From the NCBI GenBank assembly GCA_016125555.1, contig WGLN01000006.1, positions 62,001 through 126,000 of the forward strand: a DNA stretch of 64,000 nt. The letters are read 5' to 3'. Below, in pieces: positions 54,633 to 63,252 of this stretch; within the stretch, counting starts at the first letter, position 1, and each line of letters starts with the position of its first letter. The translations under genes were made by a program, and so were the position numbers. Under the pieces are notes generated by a model that was given only the letters and a program-made list of their open reading frames with translations, was not told the origin of the DNA and ran no database searches. Origin of the DNA: Porphyrobacter sp. (GTDB lineage Bacteria > Pseudomonadota > Alphaproteobacteria > Sphingomonadales > Sphingomonadaceae).

Positions 54633-55042
54633 TCAGGGGGCCGTCATAAGCCGGGTTCTGTCTCCGCGCGCGGTATCCCGCTAGGGGACCGGCCGCGCGG
54701 CGGCAGCCATTCGTCTGGGCCGGCGATTGCTCGACGGCTCTAGCAGCCAACCCGGGTCTCTCGGCGCGAAACACGCCTGCCTTTCAGCGCGAGACCCCTA
54801 TTCGGCCTTGCTCCGGGTGGGGTTTGCCATGCGGACCCTGTTGCCAGCGCCCCGGTGCGCTCTTGCCGCACCCTTTCACCCTTGCCTGTGCCCCGAAAGG
54901 CCATCGGCGGTCTGCTCTCTGTGGCACTTTCCCTTGCCCCGCCTCGCGGCAGGGCCGGCGGGCGTTACCCGCCACCCTCGTTTCGTGGAGCCCGGACTTT
55001 CCTCGCATCCTTGCGGACACGCGGCTGCCTCGGGCCCCCTGA
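54633..55042 (-). ncRNA. rnpB: RNase P RNA (bacterial type A)
   Basis: On the minus strand the sequence starts with the P1 half CAGGGGGCC and ends with its partner GGCCCCCTG, giving both ends. Inside are the universal RNase P elements GAGGAAAGTCCGGGCTCC near the 5' end and the AGAACCCGGCTTATG block at the 3' end, with the ACGAAACGAGGGTGGCGGGTAACGCCCGCC P3/P12 region. About 410 nt long, as in alphaproteobacteria. It is the catalytic subunit of RNase P, which cleaves the 5' leader of pre-tRNAs. The exact ends are estimated from P1 pairing. Confidence 0.95.
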
Positions 55043-55076
55043 CGCGGCGGCATATAGGCGCTCGCGCCACGTATGG

Positions 55077-55808
55077 CTAGCGGGTGCGCCCCTGGTCGCG
55101 GTCGAGCAGCAGTTGCCACAGGATCGCCGCCACCTCCCCATCGACGAGGCCGGTGATGTGCTCGGGCCGCCAGCGCCGCTCGAAGGCTTCCACCGCCTTG
55201 CGCGGATCGGTGATGTCGTAGCCGAACCGTTCGAGCGCGAGGAAGAAGGCGCCCTCGTTGTGGAAGGGATTGCCCGCGGCAAGGCTTTGCGGGCGCGGCA
55301 GGCATAGCCGGTATTCGGCGAGCCGCTCCCACGGGAACAGCTCGCCCGGATCGATCTTGCGCAGCGGCGCGACGCAGGAATGGCCGACCACGTTGGCGCG
55401 CGGGATGTCGTAGGTCTTCACGATCCGGGCCAGCAGCGGGATCAGCGCGTCGATCTGCGCATCGGCAAAGCCGCGATAGCCCAGCGCGTGACCGGGATGG
55501 TCGAGCTCGATCCCGATGCTCGCCGAATTGACGTCGCGATTGCCGCGCCAGAAGGACTGCCCGGCGTGCCAGGCGCGCTTGTCCTCGGCCACGAGGCGGA
55601 TCACCTCTCCTTGCTCGGTGATGCAGTAATGCGCGCTGACCGAGGCCTCCGGATCGCACATCTTCGCGATCGCGCTCTCCACCGGCTTCATCTCGGTATA
55701 GTGGATGACCACCATGGAGATCGGCAGCGCGCGCGCGTTGAAATTGGGCGAGGCCACCTCGCGGTGGACCAGTTCGTCGTCCCGGCCGCCGTTCCCGCTC
55801 ATGTCCAT
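55077..55808 (-). CDS. N-acetylmuramoyl-L-alanine amidase (AmpD/AmiD-type)
   Basis: The 243-residue protein is an amidase_2 domain enzyme with the zinc ligand His in MVVIHYTEM, the motif AHYCITEQGEV, and the C-terminal set GHSCVAPLRKIDPGELFPW (His, Lys, Asp). It cuts the bond between muramic acid and the first peptide residue in muropeptides or murein. No signal peptide or lipobox is seen, so a cytosolic muropeptide-recycling (AmpD-like) role is more likely than a periplasmic one. ATG 55808 is chosen; 55802 or 55820 are alternatives. It is upstream of rnpB on the same strand, 34 bp away. Confidence 0.88.
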   Translation of the reverse strand: MDMSGNGGRDDELVHREVASPNFNARALPISMVVIHYTEMKPVESAIAKMCDPEASVSAHYCITEQGEVIRLVAEDKRAWHAGQSFWRGNRDVNSASIGIELDHPGHALGYRGFADAQIDALIPLLARIVKTYDIPRANVVGHSCVAPLRKIDPGELFPWERLAEYRLCLPRPQSLAAGNPFHNEGAFFLALERFGYDITDPRKAVEAFERRWRPEHITGLVDGEVAAILWQLLLDRDQGRTR

Positions 55809-55827
55809 GCCCCCCAGCATGCGGCCC

Positions 55828-56481
55828 CTAGCCGATCAGGCCATCCGGCTCGGGCAGCACGGCGCCGAGCACCAGCACCCCCTCCCCGAGCTTGTATTGC
55901 AGCCCTCCGGCCATCTCCTCGGCGACCGTCGCGATCATGTGCGCGGCCGCGGTGCGGCTGGTCACCTCGCTGTCGGCGAGATCGCCCTGCAGCGCGCGGC
56001 CGATGGTCTCGTCGAAGGCGATGCGATCCCCGCGGGCGCGGGCGACGATCTCGACCGCCCCGTCGCGCCGCTCCGCCCCAAGGTCGAGCGTCCCGCCGCG
56101 CACCAGCGCATCGAGCGCGATCTGCGCGAGGTTCAGGAGCACCTTGACCGCGGGCTTGGGCAGGCTCGGTTCGGCGATCGCCCAGTTGATCTCGACCCGC
56201 TTGGCATCGGCAGCGAGCGCGGCGATCACACCTTGCGCCTCGTCGATCGGGATCGCCTCGCCAAAGCCGCCCGCCGCCCCGAAAGCGAGGCGGAAGAAGC
56301 GGAGCTTGTCGGTGCTGATCCGCGCCGATTGTTCGAGCAGTTCCATGCAGCGCGCGCGCATCTCCGGATCCTGCTCGTCGGCGAGCAGTTCGAGCCCGTT
56401 GGCGAGCGCGCCGACGGGGGACAGCATGTCGTGGCAGAGCCGCGAGCACAGCAGCGCGGCAAGATCGGTTTGCGAGATCAT
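55828..56481 (-). CDS. chpT: Histidine phosphotransferase ChpT
   Basis: The 217-residue protein has the ChpT start LAALLCSRLCHDMLSPVGALANGLELL with the phospho-accepting His17, a dimerisation four-helix bundle, and a degenerate HATPase-like C-terminal half without the ATP-binding N and G boxes. In alphaproteobacteria ChpT passes phosphate from CckA to CtrA and CpdR, controlling the cell cycle. It starts 9 bp after the JAMM gene stop and ends 20 bp before the amidase start, all on one strand. Confidence 0.92.
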   Translation of the reverse strand: MISQTDLAALLCSRLCHDMLSPVGALANGLELLADEQDPEMRARCMELLEQSARISTDKLRFFRLAFGAAGGFGEAIPIDEAQGVIAALAADAKRVEINWAIAEPSLPKPAVKVLLNLAQIALDALVRGGTLDLGAERRDGAVEIVARARGDRIAFDETIGRALQGDLADSEVTSRTAAAHMIATVAEEMAGGLQYKLGEGVLVLGAVLPEPDGLIG

Positions 56482-56490
56482 CGCGCTTTC

Positions 56491-56886
56491 CTAGCTTTCG
56501 ATGATGGCAAAGGAAAGTGGGGCGAAACCCGCTTCCCCGTCTTGCCAGAACAGCACGTCGTCCTCGGCGATGATCGCCCAGACGCGTCCGTCGCGCGCGG
56601 CGCATTCGCGGTCGGTCGCGGAAGGGTGCGGCGGGCCGTGCGGATGCGAATGAAAATAGCCGAGGATCGCCGCTCCTCCGGCGCGCGCCGCGCGGTGTGC
56701 ATCGATCAGCGCCTGCGGGTCGATCTCGAAACGGGTTTCCGGCGTCGGATGGACATTGCGCGCCGGGCGGGCCTCGACGATCCGCGCCCCCGTCCCCAGC
56801 AACAGCCCGCAGGCCTCGCGCGGGTGCGCCGCGCGCGCGGCGGAGCGCATCTGGCCGAGGGCGGCGCTTGTCACTTCGTGCCTCAT
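56491..56886 (-). CDS. M67 family (JAMM/MPN+) metallopeptidase
   Basis: The 131-residue protein has the JAMM signature Glu in REACGLLLG (near residue 23), then HSHPHGPPHPSATD (His-x-His-Pro-x(6)-Ser-x2-Asp), all zinc ligands present. Bacterial small JAMM proteins remove C-terminal extensions from ubiquitin-like sulfur carriers or isopeptide-bonded proteins. The start ATG 56886 is chosen by the length of the family; the frame upstream is antisense to rluD. The start is only 16 bp from that of the divergent rluD gene. Partner unknown. Confidence 0.88.
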   Translation of the reverse strand: MRHEVTSAALGQMRSAARAAHPREACGLLLGTGARIVEARPARNVHPTPETRFEIDPQALIDAHRAARAGGAAILGYFHSHPHGPPHPSATDRECAARDGRVWAIIAEDDVLFWQDGEAGFAPLSFAIIES

Positions 56887-56902
56887 CGCGCATGGCCATA
56901 GC

Positions 56903-57868
56903 ATGTCGCCGAGCGAAATCATCACCGGCACCACCGCGGACTCCGCCGGCCGCGACGTTCGTCTGGATCGGGCGCTGGCCGATGCCTCGGGGCTGTCGCG
57001 GGCGCGGGTGCAGGCGCTGATCGCCGAAGGACGGGTCGAGGTCGGCGGCAGTCCCGCCACCTCCGCCTCGGCCAAGGTGGCAGCGGGGACGCCATTCCGA
57101 ATCACCGTCCCGCCGGCGGCCGCCGCAGCCGCCGCGCCCGAGAACATCCCGCTGGTCGTCGCTTACGAGGACGAACACCTGATCGTCGTCGACAAGCCCG
57201 CCGGAATGGTCGTGCACCCGGCGGCGGGCAATCCCGCCGGCACGCTGGTCAACGCGCTGCTGCACCACTGCGCCGGGCAATTGTCGGGCATCGGCGGGGT
57301 CGCGCGCCCGGGGATCGTCCACCGCATCGACAAGGACACCTCGGGGCTGCTGGTGGTCGCCAAGACCGACGCCGCGCACGAAGGGCTCACCGCGCAGTTC
57401 GCCGCGCATTCTGTCCACCGCCGCTATCTCGCGGTCTGCGCCGGGCACCCTTCGCCCGCGGAGGGCACGATCGACGCGCGCATCGGGCGATCGGACGGGG
57501 ATCGCAAGAAAATGACGGTGCTGCCCAAGAATTCCTCGCGCGGGAAAACCGCGGTCACGCATTACATGGTGATGGAGCGGTTCGACCATGCCGGCCTGAT
57601 CGAATGCCGCCTCGAAACCGGGCGCACCCACCAGGTCCGCGTTCACTGTGCGTCAATCGGCCATGCGCTATTGGGAGACCCTGTCTATGGACGCGCCCCG
57701 AAACCGCTCCGCCCCCTGCTCGACTCGCTCGGCTTTGCGCGCCAGGCCTTGCACGCGGCGGAACTGGGGTTCGTCCATCCGGCCAGCGGCGAGACGCTCC
57801 GTTTTCGGGCCGATCTCCCCCCGGACATGGTGGAACTCATCGACGAACTGCGACGTTGTAATCGATGA
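56903..57868 (+). CDS. rluD: RluD-type 23S rRNA pseudouridine synthase
   Basis: The 321-residue enzyme has an S4-like domain (VRLDRALADASGLSRARVQALIAEGRVEVGG), then the catalytic domain with Asp143 in HRIDKDTSG, and GRTHQVRVHCASIGHALLGDPVYG. The usual RluD site is 1911/1915/1917 in helix 69 of 23S rRNA. It is distinct from the RluC-like gene at 30574. It is followed after 112 bp by rpoH. The start shares a 16-bp gap with the divergent JAMM gene, so each promoter must lie in the other's coding region. Confidence 0.9.
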   Translation: MSPSEIITGTTADSAGRDVRLDRALADASGLSRARVQALIAEGRVEVGGSPATSASAKVAAGTPFRITVPPAAAAAAAPENIPLVVAYEDEHLIVVDKPAGMVVHPAAGNPAGTLVNALLHHCAGQLSGIGGVARPGIVHRIDKDTSGLLVVAKTDAAHEGLTAQFAAHSVHRRYLAVCAGHPSPAEGTIDARIGRSDGDRKKMTVLPKNSSRGKTAVTHYMVMERFDHAGLIECRLETGRTHQVRVHCASIGHALLGDPVYGRAPKPLRPLLDSLGFARQALHAAELGFVHPASGETLRFRADLPPDMVELIDELRRCNR

Positions 57869-57980
57869 AAATCGCACACACGATCGATCTTCGCGTGTAT
57901 ATGTAACCGCGTGGCCCAATGCGACGGATGCCCATCAGGGGTCCTCGCCGAGCGGTCGACACAGAAAGGTTAGGTAACAA

Positions 57981-58886
57981 GTGACCAAGTCGAAAACCCC
58001 GTCGGTCCCGGCGTTGAGCGGCGAGCAGAGCCTCAACCGCTACCTGTCGGAGATCCGCAAGTTCCCGGTGCTCACCGCCGAGCAGGAATACATGCTCGCC
58101 AAGCGTTACCAGGAGCACGAAGACCCCGATGCCGCCGCCCAGCTGGTGACCAGCCACCTGCGCCTCGTCGCGAAGATCGCGATGGGTTACCGCGGCTATG
58201 GCCTGCCGGTTGCCGATCTCATTTCCGAAGGCAACGTGGGCCTGATGCAGGGCGTCAAGAAGTTCGAACCCGATCGCGGCTTCCGCCTCGCGACCTACGC
58301 GATGTGGTGGATCAAGGCGAGCATCCAGGAGTTCATCCTGCGCTCGTGGAGCCTCGTGAAGATGGGCACCACCGCCGCGCAAAAGAAGCTGTTCTTCAAC
58401 CTTCGCCGGATGAAGAAGCAGCTCGAAGCCTACGAGGATTCCGACCTCAGCCCCGAGGACGTCGCCAAGATCGCGACCGATCTCGGCGTGCCCGAGCAGG
58501 AAGTCGTCAACATGAACCGGCGCATGATGATGGGCGGCGATGCCTCGCTCAACGTCAGCTTGCGCGGGGACGAGGAAGGCACCGGGCAGTGGCAGGACTG
58601 GCTGGCCGACGACCGCCCGCTGCAGGACGAGACCGTGGCCGACGCCGAGGAATCGCACCTGCGCCACGAGATGCTGGTCGAGGCGATGGACAGCCTCAAC
58701 GAGCGCGAACGCCACATCCTCACCGAACGCCGCCTGACCGACAAGCCGCAGACGCTCGAGGAATTGAGCCAGGTCTACGACGTCAGCCGCGAACGCATCC
58801 GCCAAATCGAGGTGCGCGCGTTCGAGAAGCTCCAGAAGGCGATGCAGCGGATCGCCGGCGAACGGCTGCTGCCGGGCATCGCCTGA
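57981..58886 (+). CDS. rpoH: RNA polymerase sigma factor RpoH (heat shock sigma-32)
   Basis: The 301-residue sigma factor has region 1.2-2 (LNRYLSEIRKFPVLTAEQEYMLAKRYQE to GFRLATYAMWWIKASIQEFILRSWSLVKMGTTAAQKKLFFNLRR, which contains the RpoH box-like QKKLFFNLR), and region 4 (LEELSQVYDVSRERIRQIEVRAFEKL). It directs transcription of heat shock genes. It starts with GTG at 57981, preceded by an AGG-type site. It is separated from rluD by 112 bp; a possible -10 (TATATG) lies in that gap. A strong terminator follows the gene. Confidence 0.95.
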   Translation: MTKSKTPSVPALSGEQSLNRYLSEIRKFPVLTAEQEYMLAKRYQEHEDPDAAAQLVTSHLRLVAKIAMGYRGYGLPVADLISEGNVGLMQGVKKFEPDRGFRLATYAMWWIKASIQEFILRSWSLVKMGTTAAQKKLFFNLRRMKKQLEAYEDSDLSPEDVAKIATDLGVPEQEVVNMNRRMMMGGDASLNVSLRGDEEGTGQWQDWLADDRPLQDETVADAEESHLRHEMLVEAMDSLNERERHILTERRLTDKPQTLEELSQVYDVSRERIRQIEVRAFEKLQKAMQRIAGERLLPGIA

Positions 58887-58912
58887 CGCCGCCGACGCAC
58901 CCGGTTTCCCGA

Positions 58913-58948
58913 CCCTCTCCGGCCCCGTGCCGGGGAGGGTTTTGTTTT
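58913..58948 (+). terminator. Intrinsic terminator of rpoH
   Basis: An 11-bp stem (CCCTC-CCGGC / GCCGG-GAGGG with one T-G pair) is followed by TTTTGTTTT, 27 bp after the rpoH stop. A classic rho-independent terminator. Confidence 0.88.
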
Positions 58949-58981
58949 GCCGCCGCGTGGGCGTCCCGCTAAAGCCGCCGG

Positions 58982-59653
58982 ATGGCCCTCACCCTCGCCC
59001 GCTATCTCGCCAAGGCTGTCCTGTGGTTCACCGGCCTCACGCTGCTGCTGGTGGTCGCCTTCAAGTGGCTCCCCGTTCCCGTCACCGCGACCATGCTGAT
59101 GGACGAAAACGGGATCACCAAGGACTGGGAAAGCCTCGACAATATCGACCGCAACCTGGTCGACGCGGTGATCGCGGCGGAGGATTCGCGCTTCTGCGAA
59201 CATGCGGGCTTCGATCGCGAGGCGATCGAGCAGGCGCTCGAGGAACGGCTCGCGGGCGAGCGCAAGCGCGGCGGATCGACGATCAGCCAGCAGACCGCCA
59301 AGAACGTCTTCCTGTGGCAGGGCGGCGGCTGGTTCAGGAAAGGTCTGGAGGCGTGGTTCACCTTCTGGATCGAGCTCGTCTGGGGCAAGCGGCGGATCAT
59401 CGAGGTCTATCTCAACGTCGCCGAAACCGGGATCGGCACCTATGGCGCCGAGGCGGGTTCGCAGCGCTATTTCGGCCATTCCGCCGCGCGCCTGTCCGCG
59501 GACGAGGCAAGCCGCATGGCCGCCGCGCTGCCCAGCCCCAAGAAGCGCGCGGTCAGGAACCCCGGCGGGTGGCTGGCGCGCCACGGCAACCGGATCGAGC
59601 GGCGGATCGGGATCGTCAGGCGTGACGGGCTCGATGCTTGCGTCTACAGCTAG
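58982..59653 (+). CDS. mtgA: Monofunctional biosynthetic peptidoglycan transglycosylase
   Basis: The 223-residue protein has one N-terminal transmembrane helix (VLWFTGLTLLLVVAFKWL) and a GT51 domain with the catalytic Glu67 in AAEDSRFCEH, the second motif RGGSTISQQTAKNVFLW and the later KRRIIEVYLNVAETG with its Glu. It polymerises lipid II into glycan strands without a transpeptidase domain. Length is normal for MtgA. The gene is followed by the cation-efflux gene only 7 bp later, so they may share a transcript. Confidence 0.93.
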   Translation: MALTLARYLAKAVLWFTGLTLLLVVAFKWLPVPVTATMLMDENGITKDWESLDNIDRNLVDAVIAAEDSRFCEHAGFDREAIEQALEERLAGERKRGGSTISQQTAKNVFLWQGGGWFRKGLEAWFTFWIELVWGKRRIIEVYLNVAETGIGTYGAEAGSQRYFGHSAARLSADEASRMAAALPSPKKRAVRNPGGWLARHGNRIERRIGIVRRDGLDACVYS

Positions 59654-59660
59654 GCGCAGC

Positions 59661-60581
59661 ATGGGACACGCGCACAGTCACGGCCACGATGATTCCGCTG
59701 CAGGTGGCGGTCATTCGCACGCGCCTGCCGATTTCGGGCGCGCCTTCCTGATCGGCATCGTGCTCAACACCGTCTTCGTCGCACTCGAGGCCGGGGCGGG
59801 CTTCATCTACGGCTCGGTCGCGCTGGTCGCCGATGCCGGGCACAACCTGTCCGACGTGCTGGCGCTGGCGCTCGCCTGGGTCGCGAGCATCGCCGCGCGC
59901 CGCCCGCCTTCGGGACGGTTCACCTATGGCTACAAGAGCTCGACGATCCTCGCCGCGCTCGCCAATGCGCTGCTGCTGGCGATCGCGATCGGCGCGATCC
60001 TGTTCGAGACGATCCACCGCATGACCACCCCGCAGGAACCGCAGGGGATGGCGATGGTGATCGTCGCCGGGATCGGGATCGCGATCAACACATTGACAGC
60101 CATGCTGTTCGTGCGCGGCCAGAGCGATCTCAACGTCCGCGGGGCTTTCCTGCACATGGCCGCCGATGCGCTGGTGTCGCTTGGCGTGGTGGTGGCCGGC
60201 GGACTGATCCTGTGGACCGGCCTCGCCTGGATCGATGCCGCGGTGAGCCTCGCGATCGTCGCAGTGATCGCGTGGAGCACCTGGGGCCTTGCGCGCGACA
60301 GCGTGGCGATGGGCCTGCTTGCCGCCCCGCCGGGGATCGACCTCGGCGAAGTGCGCCGCCACCTCGCCGGGCTGGAGGGCGTCGATGCGGTCCACGATCT
60401 CCACGTCTGGCCGATGTCGACCACCGAGACCGCGCTGACCGCGCACCTCGTCATGCCCGAGCGACGCGCCGGCGACGGCTTCCTGCGCGATGTCGCGGCC
60501 GGGCTGCACGAACGCTTCGGCGTCGATCACGCGACGATCCAGGTCGAGACCGGTGACAGCCCGTGCGAGGCGGGCTGCTGA
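59661..60581 (+). CDS. Cation diffusion facilitator (CzcD/ZitB-like) metal exporter
   Basis: The 306-residue protein has a His-rich cytosolic N-terminus (HAHSHGHDDSAAGGGHSHA), six membrane helices with the metal-site motifs ALVADAGHNLSD and LHMAADALVSLGVVV, and a short cytosolic C-terminal domain with VHDLHVWPMSTTETALTAHLV. It should export zinc or a related divalent metal with proton antiport. Start ATG 59661. Its TGA overlaps the ATG of the ECF sigma gene (TGATG). Confidence 0.92.
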   Translation: MGHAHSHGHDDSAAGGGHSHAPADFGRAFLIGIVLNTVFVALEAGAGFIYGSVALVADAGHNLSDVLALALAWVASIAARRPPSGRFTYGYKSSTILAALANALLLAIAIGAILFETIHRMTTPQEPQGMAMVIVAGIGIAINTLTAMLFVRGQSDLNVRGAFLHMAADALVSLGVVVAGGLILWTGLAWIDAAVSLAIVAVIAWSTWGLARDSVAMGLLAAPPGIDLGEVRRHLAGLEGVDAVHDLHVWPMSTTETALTAHLVMPERRAGDGFLRDVAAGLHERFGVDHATIQVETGDSPCEAGC

Positions 60582-61168
60582 TGGCCGCGCGCCCGCGCCC
60601 GACCAGTGACGAGGCGCGCGAGGCGCTGCGCGACGCGATGGCGCGGCTTGCCGCCGGCGACCATGCCGCTCTGGAAGAGATATATCGCATGACTCGGGTG
60701 AAGCTGTTCGGCATCACCTTGCGTATATTGGGCGATCGAAAGGAAGCCGAGGACGCCTTGCAGGACGTCTATGTCAATCTCTGGCAGCGGGCCGACCGCT
60801 ACGATCCCGCGCGGGCGAGCCCGATTTCGTGGCTGGCGACCTTTGCCCGCAATCGGGCGATCGACCGGCTGCGCACCGGCAAGGTGCGCGGCGGGGCGGT
60901 GGGTATCGAGGAGGCCGCGCCGCTCCCCGACGAGGCACCGCTCGCCGATGCACTGCTGGTCGACGCCGAGCAGCGCGAGCAGATCCACAAGTGCATCGCC
61001 ACCCTCGACGAGCGCACCCGCACGCACATCCGCGCCGCCTTTTTCGACGGGCACACCTATGCCGAACTCGCCGAGCGCGCCGATGTGCCGCTGGGCACGA
61101 TGAAGAGCTGGATCCGCCGCGGGCTGCAGCGCCTGCGCGCCTGTCTCGAAGCGAGCGAGAAGCCATGA
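60581..61168 (+). CDS. ECF RNA polymerase sigma factor (SigK-like)
   Basis: The 195-residue sigma factor has region 2 (LEEIYRMTRVKLFGITLRILGDRKEAEDALQDVYVNLWQRA, then PISWLATFARNRAIDRLR) and region 4 (LDERTRTHIRAAFFDGHTYAELAERADVPLGTMKSWIRRGLQRL). With the RskA-like gene that overlaps it, it belongs to the group of SigK/SigL-type ECF factors held inactive by a membrane anti-sigma factor. ATG 60581 overlaps the upstream TGA; the GTG at 60563 lies inside the previous gene. Regulon unknown, but the fasciclin gene nearby is a candidate target. Confidence 0.9.
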   Translation: MAARPRPTSDEAREALRDAMARLAAGDHAALEEIYRMTRVKLFGITLRILGDRKEAEDALQDVYVNLWQRADRYDPARASPISWLATFARNRAIDRLRTGKVRGGAVGIEEAAPLPDEAPLADALLVDAEQREQIHKCIATLDERTRTHIRAAFFDGHTYAELAERADVPLGTMKSWIRRGLQRLRACLEASEKP

Positions 61169-61938
61169 GCGCGCCCGAGGACACCATGCCCGCCGCCGAT
61201 CCGCCGCGCGACGATCCGACGCTCGCCGCCGAATGGGCGCTCGGCCTGCTCGAGGGCGAGGAACTGCTCGCCGCGCGCGGGAAATACGCGACCGATCCGG
61301 ATTTCGCCTGGCGCAAAGAGTGGTGGGACAACTGGTTCGCCCCATGGACCGACCAGATGGCCGGCGGCGCGGAGCCGGGCGATCACGTGTGGCAGGGCAT
61401 CGCCGCACGCATCGGTGCTCCGGCGGCCGGCGAAGCGCCCGGCGCGCCGGCCGCCGAGGTGGTGGAACTCAAGGCGCGGTTGCGGCGCTGGCAATGGGCC
61501 GCGGGGCTGACCTCGGTGGCGGCTGCGGCGGCGCTGGCGCTGTTCCTGTTCTCGCCGCTCGGCTCGCCGGTGGCGCCGCCGACGCAGGTCGCCGCTGCCG
61601 AACCGATGGTCGCCACCGTCCCGATCGGCGAGACCGGCCTCCGGCTGGACGTGACCTACATCCCCGCAAGCGACCGCATGCTGATCGCCGCGATCGGCCT
61701 CACGCCTGACGGGGTGCACGATCACGAGCTCTGGCTGGTGCCCGACGACGGCAGCGCCGCGAAATCGCTCGGCGTGGTGGCGCCGGGCACGGTGCGCAGC
61801 ATGGCGGTCCCGGCGGAGATCGTGGCGGAACTCCACGCCGGGTCGCGCCTCGTCCTGACCCGCGAACCGCTGGGCGGCAAACCCGCCGATGCCGATGCAG
61901 GGCCGGTGGTGGCCGAAGGCGCCTTCACCACCGTCTAG
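61165..61938 (+). CDS. RskA family anti-sigma factor
   Basis: The 257-residue protein has an N-terminal cytosolic sigma-binding part (LAAEWALGLLEGEELLAARGKYATDPDF, the RskA pattern), a transmembrane helix (WAAGLTSVAAAAALALFLFS, about 112-131) and a periplasmic anti-sigma-K domain (LRLDVTYIPASDRMLIAAIGL, then HELWLVPDDGSAAKSLGVV). RskA releases the sigma factor after regulated proteolysis. ATG 61165 overlaps the sigma stop (ATGA), the usual arrangement of a regulated pair. Confidence 0.9.
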   Translation: MSAPEDTMPAADPPRDDPTLAAEWALGLLEGEELLAARGKYATDPDFAWRKEWWDNWFAPWTDQMAGGAEPGDHVWQGIAARIGAPAAGEAPGAPAAEVVELKARLRRWQWAAGLTSVAAAAALALFLFSPLGSPVAPPTQVAAAEPMVATVPIGETGLRLDVTYIPASDRMLIAAIGLTPDGVHDHELWLVPDDGSAAKSLGVVAPGTVRSMAVPAEIVAELHAGSRLVLTREPLGGKPADADAGPVVAEGAFTTV

Positions 61939-62007
61939 ATCGGCCGTCTGGGGCGCCCACGCTTCGCCGCGTGCCTGCGGCAATTCATCCGCAATAGCAT
62001 TTTTTCG

Positions 62008-62036
62008 CGCATCCGGGCGCAGCGGGGTTCCGTAAT
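62008..62036 (+). promoter_or_regulatory. Candidate ECF (SigK-type) promoter of the fasciclin gene
   Basis: GCATCC (62009-62014) and CCGTAAT (62030-62036) with a 15-bp spacer stand 57 bp before the GTG of the fasciclin gene. From memory, mycobacterial SigK promoters have CCATCC and CCGAAT-like boxes at about this distance, so the local ECF factor could read it. Sequence-only inference. Confidence 0.4.
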
Positions 62037-62092
62037 CTCCTGTCGCAAGCGGGAGGGCTTGCAGACGAGACACCCCAACAGGAGATCCCACT

Positions 62093-62683
62093 GTGACCCC
62101 CAAGACCACGCTTACCGCCGCCATCGCCGCGGCGCTCGCCGCCACCGCCGGCCTCGTCGCCGCGCCGGCGCTCGCCGATCACCACATGGAAAAGAAGGCT
62201 GACGTCCCGATGGTCGGCGGTGCGCCGATGTATCCGACCAAGACGATCGTCGAGAACGCCGTCAACTCCAAGGATCACACCACGCTGGTCGCCGCAGTCA
62301 AGGCCGCGGGCCTCGTCGACACCCTGTCCGGCCCCGGCCCCTTCACTGTCTTCGCGCCGACCAACGCCGCCTTCGCCAAGCTGCCTGCCGGAACTGTCGA
62401 GACGCTGCTCAAGCCCGAGAACAAGGCGCTGCTGACCGGCATCCTCACCTATCACGTGGTGCCCGGCAGGGTTTCGGCAAGCCAGCTTATCGACATGATC
62501 AAGAAGGGCGGCGGCAAGGCCGAACTGACTACGGTCAACGGCGCCAAGCTGACCGCCATGGTAAAGGACGGCAAGGTCGTGCTGACCGACGCCAAGGGCG
62601 GCACGGCAACCGTTACCCAGGCGGACGTGTTCCAGTCGAACGGCGTAATCCACGTGACCGACGCCGTTTCGCTGCCGGGCTGA
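62093..62683 (+). CDS. Exported fasciclin-domain protein
   Basis: The 196-residue protein starts at GTG with an AGGAG site 8 bases upstream. It has a signal peptide (about 1-28, cut after ALA) and one FAS1 domain with the H1 box [21 protein letters not shown] and the H2 region (YHVVPGRVS, then TVNGAKL and [11 protein letters not shown]). FAS1 domains mediate adhesion or bind surfaces. It follows the ECF sigma/RskA pair by 154 bp and has its own terminator. In mycobacteria SigK/RskA control the FAS1 proteins MPT70/MPT83, which makes this gene the likely target. Confidence 0.92.
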   Translation: MTPKTTLTAAIAAALAATAGLVAAPALADHHMEKKADVPMVGGAPMYPTKTIVENAVNSKDHTTLVAAVKAAGLVDTLSGPGPFTVFAPTNAAFAKLPAGTVETLLKPENKALLTGILTYHVVPGRVSASQLIDMIKKGGGKAELTTVNGAKLTAMVKDGKVVLTDAKGGTATVTQADVFQSNGVIHVTDAVSLPG

Positions 62684-62756
62684 TCCGGCACGCATCAACG
62701 GAATAGCGCCGCGCCCCGCTTTCCCCATCCCCTCCCACGGGGACGGCGCTGCTCCC

Positions 62757-62796
62757 GACCCCGTCCGGCCTTCCTCCAGGGCCGGGCGGGGTTTTT
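62757..62796 (+). terminator. Intrinsic terminator of the fasciclin gene
   Basis: A 12- to 13-bp stem (ACCCCGTCCGGCC / GGCCGGGCGGGGT) with a short loop is followed by TTTTT, 74 bp after the fasciclin stop. The last bases reach the stop of the converging phosphatase gene. Confidence 0.88.
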
Positions 62797-63125
62797 CATG
62801 CGTCCGGGAGCCAAGGGCGCATCTTCGCTCGCAGCAAGGCGACGAGCGCGGGTTCCATGAAGGTGTAATCGTCCGGAATGCCGAGCACGACCACCCGCTT
62901 GTCACCCAGCGCGGCGCGGTGCTTGGTCTGCACCTTTTTCCGGTGCGTGCGCTCCATCACGAAGATGATATCTGCCCACACGACGAGTTCATCTGTCAGC
63001 GGCTCGTCTGCATCCCGGTTGATTCCGGCGGAGAGCGTCTCGATCCCCGGCACGCTCGAAAAGAGATGCTCCGCCGTCGGACTGCGCAGACGGTTCTTGC
63101 CGCAGACAAACAGGTAGCGACGCAC
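62796..63125 (-). CDS. Low-molecular-weight protein tyrosine phosphatase family protein
   Basis: The protein of about 109 residues has the phosphatase loop [13 protein letters not shown] (Cys8, Arg14: C-x5-R followed by Ser) at the N-terminus and the general-acid region [11 protein letters not shown]. It is a short version of the LMW-PTP fold. The start is uncertain: the frame opens with TTG 63137 and GTG 63125; GTG is preferred because the family starts directly before the phosphatase loop. It stands alone between the fasciclin terminator and clpX. Substrate unknown. Confidence 0.82.
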   Translation of the reverse strand: MRRYLFVCGKNRLRSPTAEHLFSSVPGIETLSAGINRDADEPLTDELVVWADIIFVMERTHRKKVQTKHRAALGDKRVVVLGIPDDYTFMEPALVALLRAKMRPWLPDA

Positions 63126-63252
63126 CGCTACGGACAAAGCGAAAGGCGGACCGGTCGCGAAGCGACCGCAAGGCCAACCGGCCGCCCGAACCTATGCGAG
63201 GAAAGCCGAGGCGGACGGATGTCCGCCGCCCGGCGTATGAGGGCGCAACAAA

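Noticed and set aside
63152..63168. Hairpin CGGTCGC-GAA-GCGACCG downstream of clpX
   Set aside because: Short stem with no T-run; it lies directly in front of the phosphatase gene and cannot be assigned as terminator with confidence.
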